This document shows, piece after piece, positions 42,153 through 54,183 of a stretch of DNA of 64,000 nucleotides. Origin of the DNA: Coregonus clupeaformis (taxonomy: Eukaryota > Chordata > Actinopteri > Salmoniformes > Salmonidae). Made by a program: the position numbers and the translations under genes. The notes beneath the pieces were generated by a model. The model searched no databases and had not been told where the DNA came from. It saw only the letters and a program-made list of their open reading frames with translations. Positions within the stretch are counted from its first letter, which is position 1. The number at the start of each line of letters is the position of its first letter. The stretch lies in contig NC_059225.1 of assembly GCF_020615455.1 (NCBI RefSeq), positions 24,584,430 to 24,648,429 on the forward strand, in the 5' to 3' direction.

Positions 42153-45135
42153 TCCTTTAAAAAAATATATTTCCCTTTACTTTCCAACCCCACCACCCCT
42201 TCCCTAATTGGAGTAAACTAGTGAACAACAATGCTTAGGCCTCTACTTCCAGCTTATACATATTACAAACATTTTTACAATAATTATATTTTGTTTGTTT
42301 TTACTTCTGAACTTCCTCTACCCTCAACCTCTCCGATCATTGTCATGATGTCCATTCGGTTTGCTTCTATATGCCATATCTTTCTAACTGTGCTCTTTCA
42401 CAAAAGCTCTCAACCTATAACCTACATTCTTATTATGGACAAAGAATGCTTTACATTAGTTATATTGTTATTAGTCCCATCCTTCAACTCCATTCAACAC
42501 CACCCATCTATCTCTTAACACCATCCATATTGGATTTCTATTTGCCATATATTTTTCAACTGTACTGTGATGTTTTACAAAAGTTCTGAACCCTTCTATT
42601 CTCATTGTTTCTACAGATTGTAAATTGAAAATAAACATTTTTGCTAGAAGTATTATTATGTTATTGATCAATTGACTACGACTTTTCAGATCACCCAGTA
42701 GTGCTATCTGCAGGGTTTGCACAGGTAAATATTGCAATCCTTTAGCCATTCCTGGACCTGCGTCCAAAAACAAGCTACAAATGGACAGTACCAAAACAAA
42801 TGATCTAATGATTCTGTCTCTTCGCAACAAAATCTGCAGAGCTGAGAATATTGTATCCCCCTTATAAATAACATTATATTGGTAGCAAGAATTTGGTATA
42901 ATAATTAAAATTGAAAAATTCTAAGTTTTGAATCCGGTGTCATTTTGCGTATCAGTTCATAAACACTATGCCATGGAATCGGTACATCAAAAATCTCTTC
43001 CCAACTATTTTGCAATCTATATGGGATGGCTGTCAATCCTTTGATCCTTAAATGAAACTGGTATACTTTTTTATTTATCACAATTTTCTTTAACCAATTA
43101 TGTTCTTTAATGCAGGGCCGACAGACAAGTTCCTTACTTTTTCCAACTTCCACAAACCTCTTCCATTTTTGTGGTAATGCTGCAATTATTTGGTTGTAAT
43201 TTTGGGTAGAGCAGACATTTCCATATGTTTTTGTTAGCTGCATGTGCGACATAACTCCACCAGTCCTACCTATGATATCATTTACGAAGATTATACCTTT
43301 TTTAAACATTCTTTCAAAAATAAATGTTTTTTTAATCAATTAGTATATTTGAGTTTAACCACAATATTTGTTGCATTATTTGTTCTGACGTTTCTGGAGG
43401 ATTAAATTGAAATTGCAACCAACTTTCTATGGCTTGTTTTAGAAATAGTGATATTTGGGAGATTTTTCCTTTTCAAATAACTGAAAGTGAAAGTTTGTAA
43501 TCTGAATAAAGGGAAAAAGGCCATTCTTGAACATTGGGTGAGACAATCTTACTAATTTGCTAGAAAACCAGTTCGGATTTAAGTATAACTTTTGTATGAC
43601 TGAAGCTTTTAGTGATAGGTCTAATGCTTTAATATTTAAGAATTTCTGTCATCCGAATTCATATTCATTATATAAATAGGCCCGTTTAATTTTGTCTGGC
43701 TTGCCGTTCCAAATAATAAGGCGTAGGCAAGACCATAAGCAAATAGTTAAACTGGGATAATACTAAAGAGTTAATCAGGGTGATTTTTACACCAATTGAC
43801 AGGTATTTAACTAGCAAGATCTTATCTATTTTTGCTAACTTTCTATTAAAATGTATTGAAGTGAGATCATTTATTTCATTTGGGATATGTATTCCGAGTA
43901 TATCCACATCACCATCAGACCATTTTATTGGTAAACTACATGGTAATGTAAAAATGGTATTTGAATCATCAGCGTACAATGAGACCGTTGTTTTTAAGCC
44001 TTGGATTTCTAATCCCTTGATATTATTGTTGGATCTGATTTTAATAGCTAACATTTCGATTGCCATAATACATAGATATGCCAATAGTGGACAACCTTGT
44101 TTCACTCCTCTTGACAGTTTAAAACTTTTGGAGAAATAGCCATTATTTACTATTTTACACCTAGGGCTACTATACTATTATGTTAACCCATTTTATAGAT
44201 ATTCTCCAAAATTGAAACGCTCCAGGCATTTATATATAAACCAAATGCCTTTTCAAAGTCTGCTATGAATAGCAGGCCTGGTTTCCCAGATTGTTCATAG
44301 TGTTCTATTGTTTCCAGTACTTGCCTTATATTATCTCCAATGCATCGTCCATGTAAAAAACCTCTGATTAGAATGAATAATGTCCGACGATACCTTTTTA
44401 ATTCTATGCGCTATACATTTTGCTAGCATTTTTGCATCAAAACACTGAAGTGTAAGGGGCCTCCATTTTTTTAAATGGACTGGATCTTTATATTTTTCAC
44501 TTGTATCCTGTTTCAGTAATAATTAAATCAGACCTTCTTTTCTTTAGTGTCTGATAATCTACCATTTACATAGGAGTGGTTAAAACTAATGATGGTCCTC
44601 TGAGTACATCAAAAAAGGTTTGGTATACCTCGACTGGTATGCCATCCAACCCTGGAGTTTCCCAGACTTAAAGTCTTTAATTGCATCCAGAAGTTCCTCC
44701 TCTGTAATTTCACCTTCACATGAGTCTTTCTGTATGGCTGTTAATTTTACATTATCAATAGAAAAACATCTCTACAATTAGCTTCAGTTAGAGGAGATGG
44801 AGGCGACTGAAACGAAAACACATGTTTAAAGTACTTTGTTTCCTCCTTTAAAATATAATTTGGTGAATCATGGGTGACTCCGTCATTTGTATCAGTTTCA
44901 GTAAATTCTTTTTCGTAGCATTTCTATGTTGAAGATAAAAAAAAAAATTGTGCATTTTTCCCCATATTCCATCCAGTTTGCTTTATTTTTATAATATATT
45001 GCACTTGATCTTTCTTGAATAAGTTTCTCCATATCTTTTAGTTTTTCATCTAATTTATTCTGAGCCTCTATGTTACAGTTTTTATTGCTATCTATCTGTT
45101 CTGTTAGACCTTCTATTTCCTTTGTTAGTATGGAC
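42153..45135 (-). mobile_element. L1-type LINE, minus strand, degraded
   Basis: The 3' end lies at 42153 (GGGAAATATATTTTTTTAAA on the minus strand, then GGGGTGGTGGGGTTGG), and the 5' truncation near 45135. Coding scraps run in order from 45100 to 42905, so this is one insertion with many small lesions. It abuts the microsatellite at 42077-42152. Confidence 0.8.
42905..45100 (-). pseudogene. L1-type ORF2: reverse transcriptase and C-terminal region
   Basis: Minus-strand pieces: IEAQNKLDEKLKDMEKLIQE and WMEYGEKCT (linker before RT, about 44950-45090), ITEEELLDAIKDFKSGK near 44680, the RT stretch CIGDNI...HYEQSGKPGLLFIADFEKA (44260-44340), MKQGCPLLAYLCIMAIEML and LYADDS at 43960-43980 (43686-44105), VDILGIHIP and LVKYLSIGVKITLINSLV, then the long C-terminal piece 42905-43339 with IGRTGGVMSHMQLTKTYG and WHSVYELIRKMTPDSK. 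Frameshifts and stops separate all of them. Confidence 0.82.
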
Positions 45136-45690
45136 TCTTTTTACCAAACGGGCGGCAGTTCGGGGCAAGGATTACTGTGAGAGTAGTTCCATCTGTATCC
45201 AAGTGTTCTCTCTCTCCTGCTCTCTGTAACTCGCCATCTTTTGTAACAAGTGTCATATTGTGTTAGTCTGCTAGGGACCTGTTTTCATTGTATTAAGTTT
45301 CTAATCCCTATCCTATACTGTGTATGTGTTTGAATCTTGTGTAATCATTTTAATTAATCAGTAAATAAATGATTAAATCAATTTGTGTTGTACGGAATGA
45401 TCAGAAAGATCCGGGTTTGTACGGATTTATGGAGTCTACGACTTTCAGAATGAGACTTATGAGGTAAATTATTAATAGGTGACTGTTAAATGATATAACA
45501 GATATCTAGATATCTTTAGAGTTAATTCGGGAAACGGTAACTCATTAAAAAACTTTTCCCATGGTGCCCCAAATTCATAATGAGTTAATTGTTACATTAT
45601 TAATTTAATTGGGTAACAGTTAAACATAGTTAGTTGATTCGTTAAAATAACAGTCATCACATTAATGAAAGTCACGTCACGACACTGAAA
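45136..45690. repeat. LTR-like repeat, orientation uncertain
   Basis: Sequence of a recurrent salmonid type: AATCTTGTGTAATCATTTTA, CAGTAAATAAATGATTAAAT with an AATAAA signal, GATATCTAGATATCTTTAGA and GGGTAACAGTTAAACATAGT, ending AAGTCACGTCACGACA. On the minus strand that end would be a TG-type LTR terminus (TGTCGTGACGTGAC). No second LTR or interior was found, so a solo LTR is possible. Confidence 0.35.
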
Positions 45691-46989
45691 TGGTCAGCGA
45701 GGCCTGTATGATTGCCTTCAGTGATGGGAACATATCAGGGTCTAACCATTTATGCACACAGGACATCTTTCTTTCTTTGAGAGGTAATGTTTAGCAAGGA
45801 CTACTTCCTCTGGTTTGAGAGGAATATGCCATGTTTGTCTTGTGTGGGCCTCCCCTCTCTCTATGTTCTCCTGTGTTCTCGCTCTGTCCTGTCTGCTCCC
45901 CTCTCTTCCTTGCTGTCTGAAGTTCTGCTTTCCTGGATCTCCTATATTATTACAGAGACGGCATAGTATCAGTGCCGTAGCAATATGGAGTATTCTGAAC
46001 AGACAAACACACACAGAAGCAATATACGCACACACACACACACAATATGAACAACAGGCAAATAATGTTTACATGAATTGAGCTAAAGGTAAAATCTGGG
46101 AGCATTTCTGTTCCTTAATGATATTAGCAGTTCACTCAATCTTAAACCTGATTAGCATTCAACTGTCTTACGCTTCACTAACCACAATAGCTGTGTTCTC
46201 TCTCTGTCGCTTTAGCAACAAAATCGAAATACAACAACCGTCTCTGTGTTTGCTGAGCTTCATCTTCTATTTCGTACGGTATGTCCATCTTCTATAAATT
46301 TGAAAAAATGTTAATTCAGCTATCCAGCTTAGTTTTTTCAACAGATAGCTAATTGAGCTGACGTTACCAAAAGTAGCTAATGTCATGTTAGCCATGTTAG
46401 CCTTAAGTTAGCTAAAGTTAGCTATATTTATTAGTAATTTTTAGCATATTTGGACAGTACTTGATTAGACAATAATTGGTTAGTTAGTGATACTTTGTCG
46501 GGTGGTGAACAGAGCTCCAGCAGTTGGATTCAGTGTTCAGATAGCTAATCAATAACTGTATTGTCAAAACCCTTCTCATAAAATGTGCTAAGTTGCTAAT
46601 GAAGCAGCACTACTAGCTAGACTGGGTAGTCCCTCATGTTAGTTAGTTAGCTTAACGTTATCTGTCAGTGCAGCTTTTGAGTCAACATGTTGATATGTAA
46701 GTTACTCGAATCTGGCTTACTGTGAGGTTAATAACTCTGAATAACATCATCATGGGCTAACAAACTGTGCTATAGTAATAGCAAGCTAACAAAGTTTACC
46801 TCTGGTTCTCCTTCCCATCTTTGCGCTCTCTCCCTTAGAGAATGAACAGTCACCCGCGTGTGCCAAAATATGTTTTTGGGGGGACGAATCAAAAATGACT
46901 TTGGAAAACCACTTTGACTCCTCCTCCTAAAGTGCCGCCGTACACAGAAATGCTGGTTTTAGGCAGCACTAAAAAGGCTGGGCAGGCCA
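45691..46989. other. Noncoding, possibly single copy
   Basis: There are minor frames only. A (CA)n microsatellite lies at about 46022-46042. From 46340 to 46820 words such as GTTAGCTAACGTTA and AGTTAGCTAAAGTTAGCTAT are frequent, a pattern common in fish intergenic DNA and introns. No gene is recognised. Confidence 0.4.
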
Positions 46990-47705
46990 GGGCTCATGTT
47001 TGGAGTATTCATTGCAGTGGGTAATGCAGTGTCGCCTAGCTTGTTTTACACCATCCCAGCAGGGCAAAAGACTTGGGCTGATGTTGAACTCTTTTGTGGG
47101 TTTATTGTCTTCGGCTGTTTAATTGCCTCTTTGTGCCAACCTGCAATTTATCTTTGCCCTATTGAAGTCCCTCGTGGGCCAGGGGGATGTCCTTGACTAG
47201 ATTAGCTTTTGTAGTTGAATATTGAGTTTGCTGCTTAGGATTTCTTTGTGAATGTCTTTATTTGGGGGAGGGGGTAAGTTGTGTCACTTGTGCTTTCCCT
47301 TCTGGCCTGTTTTCGTGGGTGAGTGCTGTGCAGGTTTCCATATTTTTCCATGTTTTGGGTGACAATGTCAGAAAAAGTGCCTTAAGGTGGGGATAGGGGT
47401 AGTGCTTGTGAGGAGTTAGTTGCTGTGGCGTCGCCATGTAGGAGTGTCTTGCTCATTTTCGTGAGGGTGCCTTGAGGTTGAGGAACAAAGTGGGCAAGTG
47501 GAGTGGATTTAATGTGTTTGTTAAGTTCACAGAAGAGGTATTGGAATCAAATATTTCATGAAGCATTGTGGATTCCATTTTGTCCTTGCTGAGTGGTATT
47601 TATTTTCCAGTGTGGGGTGGGGGAAGGGTTGAGGTAATGTCCTTGTCTGATTTGGTGTGCTCCTTAGGTGGCCTGGTGGTCTCCATTAGTGGTTTGAAGG
47701 AGTCT
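46990..47705 (-). mobile_element. Possible LINE ORF1/endonuclease remnant
   Basis: Minus-strand scraps such as GTFSDIVTQNMEKYGN and NKDIHKEILSSKLNIQLQKL look like the Pro/Thr/Lys-rich leader of an L1/Tx1 LINE, and the GT-rich plus strand matches the style of 38200-38600 and 48850-49200. Stops are frequent. A Tc1 fragment interrupts it at about 47706. The assignment is tentative. Confidence 0.35.
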
Positions 47706-48238
47706 TTCGAGGTGGGTTTAAGCTACGGACAACGAACACAATTGCATTTAATCGATAGCAATTTTAAATCACAGAGATACCGTGAAGAGATCCTTAGGCC
47801 CATTGTCGTGCCATTCATCCGCCGCCATCACATCATGTTTCAGCATGATAATGCAAAGCCCAATGTCGCAAGGATCTGTACACAATTCCTGGAAGCTGAA
47901 AATGTCCCAGTTCCTCCATGGCCTGCATACTCACCAGACTCATTGAGCATGTTTGGGATGCTCTGGATCGACGTGTACAACAGGGCGTTCCAGTTCCCGA
48001 CATCCCACAGGCCACAATTTGCATGAGGCAAATGGTGGTCACACCAGATACTGACTGGTTTTCGGATCCACGCCCCCTACCTTTTTAAAGGTATCTATGA
48101 CCAACAGATGATTATCTGTATTCCCAATCCATAGATTAGGGCCTAGTGAATTTATTTCAATTGACTGATTTCCTTATATGAACTGTAACTCAGTAAAATC
48201 TTAGAAATTGTTGCATGTGCATTTATATTTTTGTTCAG
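47706..48238 (+). mobile_element. Tc1 fragment, family T6, 3' part
   Basis: It starts inside the transposase (about 47720) and ends with GCATTTATATTTTTGTTCAG. The noncoding end (CCATAGATTAGGGCCTAGTG, TTGACTGATTTCCTTATATG) matches 19795-19910. Confidence 0.88.
47721..48070 (+). pseudogene. Tc1 transposase fragment (T6)
   Basis: SQRYREEILRPIVVPFIRRH, the second catalytic aspartate in MFQHDNAKPNVARIC and WPAYSPDSLSMFGMLWIDV are recognisable. At the position of the NPIE/SPIEH block the frame reads SLSMFGML, so the glutamate is not in frame. The first aspartate and the DNA-binding domains are missing. The end is frameshifted. Confidence 0.85.
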
Positions 48239-48779
48239 TGTAATAAAATAATGATAAAATAGTAGATTTATTAAGAAAATACTCTGCAAAACCAGGCTAT
48301 ACTATATTAAAAGAGCAAATAAAATGGGGCAGTCTAATACCAGTAATTAGTTAGAAAATCTTGCTAGGAAAAATATACTAAGAACGGGAGCTCGGCGCGG
48401 TTAAACTAAAACCTTACAGATGAGTCAATGCTAAATTGCCAGGTGATAATAGGTGATGATCAGGTGCTTAGGAACGTGGGAATTGGGGGACTAGCTTTGT
48501 GATAAGTGAACTCAGAAGTGCTTCAGTATAAAATTGTGACTTTGTGACAATGCTTGACTAGGATCAACGGATACCTTGAACCAACCACGCTTCTCCATAC
48601 GTTGGGGAAAACAGGATAGTTCGGTCGCTCGAGGCTGGGTTAAGGTGGCTTGGTAGTAGCTCGCTCCAGTCCTACAGCTGGAGCCCGACAGCTGTGGGCT
48701 CACGGTAGTTTGGCTGGCTGCGCCGAAGGAAAGCAGCATAAGGTCACCTTCTGTCTTCAAAAACCTTCAAAAAAGAGGA
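48239..48779. other. Noncoding, unassigned
   Basis: No feature is assigned. The 48595-48735 part is GC-richer (GGTCGCTCGAGGCTGGGTTA) with an 82-codon minus frame lacking motifs. It could be the upstream part of the LINE remnant that follows. Confidence 0.35.
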
Positions 48780-49205
48780 ATGAAGGGTTGCTCTTTAGAA
48801 GACAGATATGGATTTTTCTCTTTTGCTAGAGAGTTCACTAGTTGAGTTCAAGTGAATGAATGCTTTTAACAGTCGGTCTGGTGTCTGTTTTGGTGTGTGT
48901 GTGTGGGGTCCTGGCTGTCTTCGGCTTCTGTGAAGAGTGATAAATACGATTTTGTCCTCCGGGGGAGGACAGGAGGTAGAGAGCGGGGAGACTGGGGACC
49001 CCAGGCTGGAGTGGAGGTTTATGGACATTTCTCATTGGTGGCTGGGTTCTGGGTCGGAGTAGTAGGAGTCTTCTGATGCGGTGTCGCTGGAGTATAATTA
49101 TTCTGTTGTGGTTTGTTCTGTTTCTGGGGTGGTGACTTTAGGTTCTGCTGGGGGGGGGCTGGTTCTGGTGTTGGCCCTGGTCTGGGTGCTGGTCTCAGCT
49201 TGACA
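48780..49205 (-). mobile_element. LINE ORF1 C-terminal remnant (Tx1-like)
   Basis: On the minus strand the frame is Pro/Gln/Thr-rich (PPQKQNKPQQNNYTPATPHQ) and then gives STPAWGPQSPRSLPPVLPR and LFTEAEDSQDPTHTHQN, a composition seen in LINE ORF1 tails. It carries stops. There is no zinc knuckle or start. Confidence is limited because low-complexity sequence can mislead. Confidence 0.4.
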
Positions 49206-49418
49206 GCACTTTAAGGTGAAATCCTCTTCCAAAGATTACTGAACTGACAGTTGTAAAAGAGCAGTTTATCATTTCTCAACATAACCATCATCCACTTAAA
49301 CTGGTACAACACTTTCACTGATGGTTGGCACAAATACACATATATTAGACCACAACACCAAATATGCTAATGAGCCCCACCAGTACATTGCCCCCACCTA
49401 CATTTCAAAGCGCAGTGA
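49206..49418. other. Noncoding spacer before the nested stack
   Basis: Nothing is recognised. Confidence 0.4.
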
Positions 49419-50037
49419 TCAATCAATCAATCAAATGTATTCATAAAGCCCTTTTTTACATCAGTAGATGTTAAATGCTTATACAGAAACCTAGCCTAAA
49501 ATCCCAAAGTGCAAGCAATGCAGATGTAGAAGCACGGTGGCTCTGAAGGGTGGTCAGTCCTCTTCTGGCTGGACCGGTGGAGATTTATAAGAGTACATGG
49601 CCATTAAGGCTAGATCATTCTTCAAGATGTTAAAATGTTTGTAGATGACCAGCAGGGTCAAATAATAATCACAGAGGTTATAGAGGGTGCAACAGGTCAG
49701 CACCTCAGGAGTAAATGTCAGTTGACTTTTCATAGCCGAGCATTCAGAGGTTGAGACAGCAGGTGCGGGAGAGAGAGAGACCGAGAGAGAGAGAGAGCGA
49801 GGGAGAGAGAGAGAGGGTCGAAACAGCAGGTCCGGGATAAGATAGTAGGTCCGGTGAACAGGTCAGAGTTCCATAGCCGCAGGCAGAACAGCAGAAACTG
49901 GATGAGCAGCACGACCAGGTGGACTGGGTTACGGGGACAGCCAGGAGTCGTCAGGACAGGTAGTCCTGAGGCATAGTCCTAGGGCTCAGGCCCTCCAGGA
50001 GGGGAGAGAGAGAGAGATGGGAGAATTAGAGAGAAAA

Positions 50038-50229
50038 CATATTTCCCTCAATAAAATGCAAATCAATTTATAACATTTTTGACATGTGTTTTTCTGGATT
50101 TTTTCGTTGTTATTCTGTTTCTCCCTGTTCAAATAAAACTACCATTAAAATTATAGACTGATATCATGTCTTTGTCAGTGGGCAAACGTATAAAATCAGC
50201 AGGGGATCAAATACTTTTTTCCCTCACTG
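50038..50229 (+). mobile_element. Solo right end of a T2 Tc1 element
   Basis: TATTTCCCTCAATAAAATGC to AAATACTTTTTTCCCTCACT then G, followed by TA, equals the right terminal repeat at 11813-12014. No other part of the element is present. It lies within the level-1 LINE. Confidence 0.9.
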
Positions 50230-50231
50230 TA

Positions 50232-50515
50232 GGTATCAGCAAGTCCATGTAATGCCTTGTAGGTTAGCAGTAAACCCTTGAAATCAGTCCTTTAACAGGA
50301 AGACAGAGGCTAGCAATGGAAAAATATACTTCTAGCCAATATTCTAGCAGCTGTATTTAGCATTAGCTGAAGTTTATTTAGTGTTTTAGCAGGGTATACG
50401 GAGAGTAGAGCATTGCAGTAGTCGAATCTTGAAGTGACAAATGCATGGAATAGCTTTTCTGCTAAATTTTTTGACAAAAAGTTTCAGATTTTTGCAATGT
50501 TAAGAAAATGATTGT
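50232..50515 (-). pseudogene. L2-type LINE C-terminal coding part
   Basis: The minus strand reads EKLFHAFVTSRFDYCNALLS, then NKLQLMLNTAARILARS and KGLLLTYKALHGLA, with two stops between them. This is the conserved region after the reverse transcriptase in L2/CR1-type LINEs. It continues the RT fragment at 59760-60275. Confidence 0.88.
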
Positions 50516-50546
50516 ATTTTTATATATATATATATATGCATTACCT
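50516..50546. repeat. (TA)n microsatellite at the Tc1 left junction
   Basis: TTTTTATATATATATATATA occupies the junction where the left terminal repeat of the T1 element is missing. Confidence 0.75.
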
Positions 50547-51229
50547 TAATGACAGCTTTGCACACTCTTGGCATTCTCTCAACCAGCTTCATGAGGTAGT
50601 CACCTGGAATGCATTTCAATTAACAGGTGTACCTTCTTAAACATTAATTTGTGGAAATGATTTCCTTCTTAATGCGTTTGAGCCAATCGGTTGTGTTGTG
50701 ACAGAAGATAGCCCTATTTGATAAAAGGCCAAGTTCATATTATGGTAAGGACAGCTCAAATAAGCAAAGAGAAACAACAGTCCAACATTACTTTAAGATA
50801 TGAAGGTCAGTCAATCTGGAAAATGTCAAGAACTTTGAACGTTTCTTCAAGTGCAGTCGCAAAAACCATCAAGCGCTATGATGGTGCCTGAGAAGATGGC
50901 TGCCGTGTTACAGCCCTCTAACCAATTGTACTATTATGTTTTTTTTTCGTGTTATTTGTAATTTATTCATTACATAATTTTTCTGCAACTGTCTCTTATG
51001 ACCAAAAAGAGCTGGATTACTCACCTCGTATTTGACGAAGATTTTTTCTTCAACGAGTCGGGCGCAAAGGATATTCTACAGACACCCGACAAGGCCCAAA
51101 TCCCCGTCATTCGCATGAGAAAGAGACAGAGTTATCGTGGACGTAGGTTGTGGAGCCTTGTAAGGATCTGACGGCGAGCGAGTAAACTGCCTCTTCCATC
51201 AACCCTATTAGCCAATGTTCAATCATTTG

Positions 51230-52441
51230 AAAATAAATGGACGACCTAACATTAAGGTTATCCTACCAACAAGACATTAAAAACTGTAATATCTTATGTT
51301 TCACCGAGTCGTGGCTGAACGACCGACATGGATAACATACAGCTGGCGGGATATACACTGCATAGGCAGGATAGAACGGCTGACTCCGGTAAGACAAGGG
51401 GTGGCGGTCTGTGTAAATTTGTAAACAACAGCTGGTGCATAAAATCTAACACTAAGGAAGTCTCAAGGTTTTGCTCGCCTGAGGTAGAGTATCTCATGAT
51501 AAGCTGTAGACAACATTATTTTCCAAGAGAGTTTTCGTCTATATTTTTCGTAGCTGTCTATTTACCACCACAAACAGATGCTGGCACTAAGATTGCACTC
51601 AATGAGCTGTATAAGGCCATAAGTAAACAAGAAAACGCTAATCCAGAGGCAGCGCTCCTAGTGGCTGGAGACTTTCATGCAGGGAAACTTAAATATGTTC
51701 TACCTAATCTCTACCAGCATCTTAAATGTGCAACCAGAGGAAAAAATAACTCTAGACCACCTTTACTCTACACACAGAGACGCGTACAAAGCTCTCCCTC
51801 GCCCTCCATTTGGCAAATCTGACCATAACTCTATCCTCCTGATTCCTGCTTATAAGCAAAAACTAAAGCAGGAAGCACCAGTGACTTGGTTAATAAGGAA
51901 GTGGTCAGATGATGCAGATGCTAAGCTACAGGACTGTTTCGCTAGCACAGACTGGAATATGTTCCAGGATTCTTCCGATAGCGTTGAGGAGTACACTACA
52001 TCAGTCACTGGCTTCATCAATAAGTGCATTGATGACGTCGTCCCCACAGTGACCGTACGTACATACCCCATCCAGAAGCCATGGATTATAGGCAACATCC
52101 GCACTGAGCTAAAGGGTAGAGCTACCGCTTTCAAGGAGCGGGACTCTAACCCGGGCGCTTATAAGAAATCCCCGCTATGCTCTCCGACGAACCATCAAAC
52201 AGGCAAAGAATCAATACAGGACTAAGATTGAATCGTACTACACCGGCTCCGACGCTCATCGGATGTGGCAGGGCTTGAAAACTATTACAGACTACATAGG
52301 GAAGCACAGCCGCGAGCTGCCCAGTGACACAAGCCTACCAGACAATCTAAATTACTTATATGCTCGCTCGAGGCAAGCAACACTGAAGCATGCATGAGAG
52401 CATCAGCTATTCCGGATGACTATGTGATCACGCTCTCTGTA
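51230..52441 (+). pseudogene. LINE endonuclease half (copy 1)
   Basis: The sequence encodes NCNILCFTESWLN, then GYTLHRQDRTADSGKTRGGG, VAVYLPPQTDAGTKIALNE, LLVAGDFHAGKLKYVLPN and FGKSDHNSILLIP, the APE motifs in order, followed by KPWIIGNIRTELKGRA and RYALRRTIKQAKNQYRT. Relative to the second copy (61782-63046) it has extra single bases near 51326 and 52171, each causing a frameshift. A frameshift near 51750 is common to both copies. Confidence 0.9.
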
Positions 52442-52690
52442 TGTCAGTGGTCAGTGTGCAGCGCTAGGGACGGAGTCAGGCACAGGACACAGAACTGAGT
52501 AAATAACTAACTTTATTCAGAAAACAACAAATCTAATTTCCACGCAGGGAAATACAACAGCTCACAGCAGTATACAACACCAAACAAAGAACAATCACGC
52601 ACAACACCATGATGGAACCAGAGGGTTAAATAGGGAAACAAAATAACGTGATGGGAACCAGGTATGTACAATACAGGTGTGTACAATACC
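52442..52690 (-). repeat. 3' LTR of the chromovirus
   Basis: On the plus strand it begins TGTCAGTGGTCAGTGTGCAG and matches 56931-57133 apart from about 27 extra bases (GTCAGGCACAGGACACAGAA region). It contains a doubled GTGTGTACAATAC block next to the polypurine tract. The terminal 41 bases of the 5' LTR (57134-57174) are missing here. Confidence 0.85.
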
Positions 52691-53218
52691 CCCCCCCCCC
52701 TTGACGCGCAGCTCCAATAGCTTGCCGACACCGACCTCGGGGACGACCGGGAGGACGAGGGGCAGGACGATCCAGGTGGAGACGGTGAAATTCCTGCCGT
52801 AAGGAAGGGTCCAGGATGTCCTCCACCGGCACCCAGCATCTCTCCTCCGGACCATACCCCTCCCACTCTACGAGGTACTGAAGGCCCCTCGCCCGACGCC
52901 TTGAGTAGATGATGACTCGCACAGTATACGCCGGAGCCCCCTCGATGTCCAGCGGGGGTAGAGGAACCTCCTGTACCTCAGACTGCTAGAGCGGACCAGC
53001 CACCACCGGCCTGAGGAGAGACACGGTTAATACGGTAATCAGGGGGGAGCTGTAACCTATAACAAACCTTGTTCAGTCTCCTCAGGACTTTAAATGGCCC
53101 CACAAACCGCGGACCCAGCTCCCGTTAGGGCAGGCGAAGGGGCAGGTTTCGGGTGAAGAGCCAGACCCACCTCACTGCGGTGGCGGTCGGCACTCGCCTT
53201 CTGTCGCCTGATGGCCCA
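52626..53218 (-). pseudogene. Integrase C-terminus and chromodomain
   Basis: Around 53060-53120 the minus strand encodes LGPRFVGPFKVLRRLNKV, the GPF/Y module. After a stop it continues as HHLLK... into the 52626-52922 frame with RRRARGLQYLVEWEGYGPEE and CWVPVEDILDPSLRQEF, a chromodomain with the aromatic/acidic pattern expected for binding methylated histone tails. It ends near the polypurine tract. The domain is normally fused to integrase; stops separate them here. Confidence 0.88.
52691..52704 (-). promoter_or_regulatory. Polypurine tract
   Basis: The minus strand reads AAGGGGGGGGGGGG directly before the 3' LTR, the usual site for priming plus-strand DNA. The run has only about seven G in the second copy (63233-63241). 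Confidence 0.75.
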
Positions 53219-54104
53219 TTACAGGCGCACATGGGCAGCGTTCCAGTTCTCCTCCGAGCGCCGAAACCATTCATTCACCGCAGGTGCCTCGATCTGGCTC
53301 TGATGCCACGGTGCCAGGACCGGCTGATACCCTAGTATACACTGAAATGGAGACATGTTAGTGGAGGAGTGGCGGAGGGAGTTTTGGGCCATCTCTGTCC
53401 AGAGGATGAAAGCCGCCCACTCCCCCGGCCGGTCCTGGCAATAGGACCGCAGAAATCTACCCACATCCTGGTTTACTCTCTCCACCTGCCCATTACTCTC
53501 GGGGTGAAACCCTGAGGTCAGGCTGACCGAGACCCCCAGACGTTCCATGAACGCCCTCCAGACCCTCGATGTGAACTGGGGACCCCGATCAGACACTATA
53601 TCCTCAGACACCCTGTAGTGCCGGAAGACGTGGGTAAACAGAGCCTCCGCAGTCTGTAGGGCTGCAGGGAGACCGGGCAAAGGAAGGAGATGGCAGGACT
53701 TAGAAAACCGATCCACAACGACCAGGATCGTGGTGTTACCTTGTGACGAAGGAAGATCCGTCACGAAGTCCACCGATAGGTGTGACCACGGCCATTGTGG
53801 AACGGGTAGGGGTTGTAATTTCCCTCTGGGTAGGTGTCTAGGTGCCTTGCACTGGGCGCACACCGAGCAGGAGGAAACATAAGTCCTTAGCTAAAGTGGG
53901 CCACCAGTACTTCCCACTAAGACAGTGCATTGTCCGACCGATGCCAGGATGACCAGAGGAGGGTGACGTGTGGGCCCAACAAATCAATCGATCGCGGGCA
54001 TCAACCGGAACGTACAGACGCCCAACTGGACACTGGGTGGGAGTGGGTTCCGTACGTAACGCCCGCTCGATGTACTCGTCAACCTCCCATACCACCGGTG
54101 CCAC
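53219..54104 (-). pseudogene. Integrase, zinc-binding and catalytic domains
   Basis: The 53838-54104 frame has the H2C2 zinc-binding start (HTSPSSGHPGIGRT, then KYWWPTLAKD), and a frameshift near 53865 places the cysteine pair CAQC in the next frame. The catalytic domain at 53219-53863 carries the DDE residues in HLSVDFVTDLP, DIVSDRGPQF and HPESNGQVERVNQ. A stop after NAAHVRL truncates it. Downstream partners are the GPF/Y module and chromodomain. Confidence 0.92.
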
Positions 54105-54183
54105 CAGGCAAGAAGCCGGAAATATGAGAGTGGGATCCCTGGACCGCTACTTTGTGTCATACATCCGGGACAGTGCGACTGCC

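Noticed and set aside
46996..47196. 66-codon plus-strand frame with hydrophobic stretches
   Set aside because: It is short, without homology that I recognise, and lies antisense to a probable LINE remnant.
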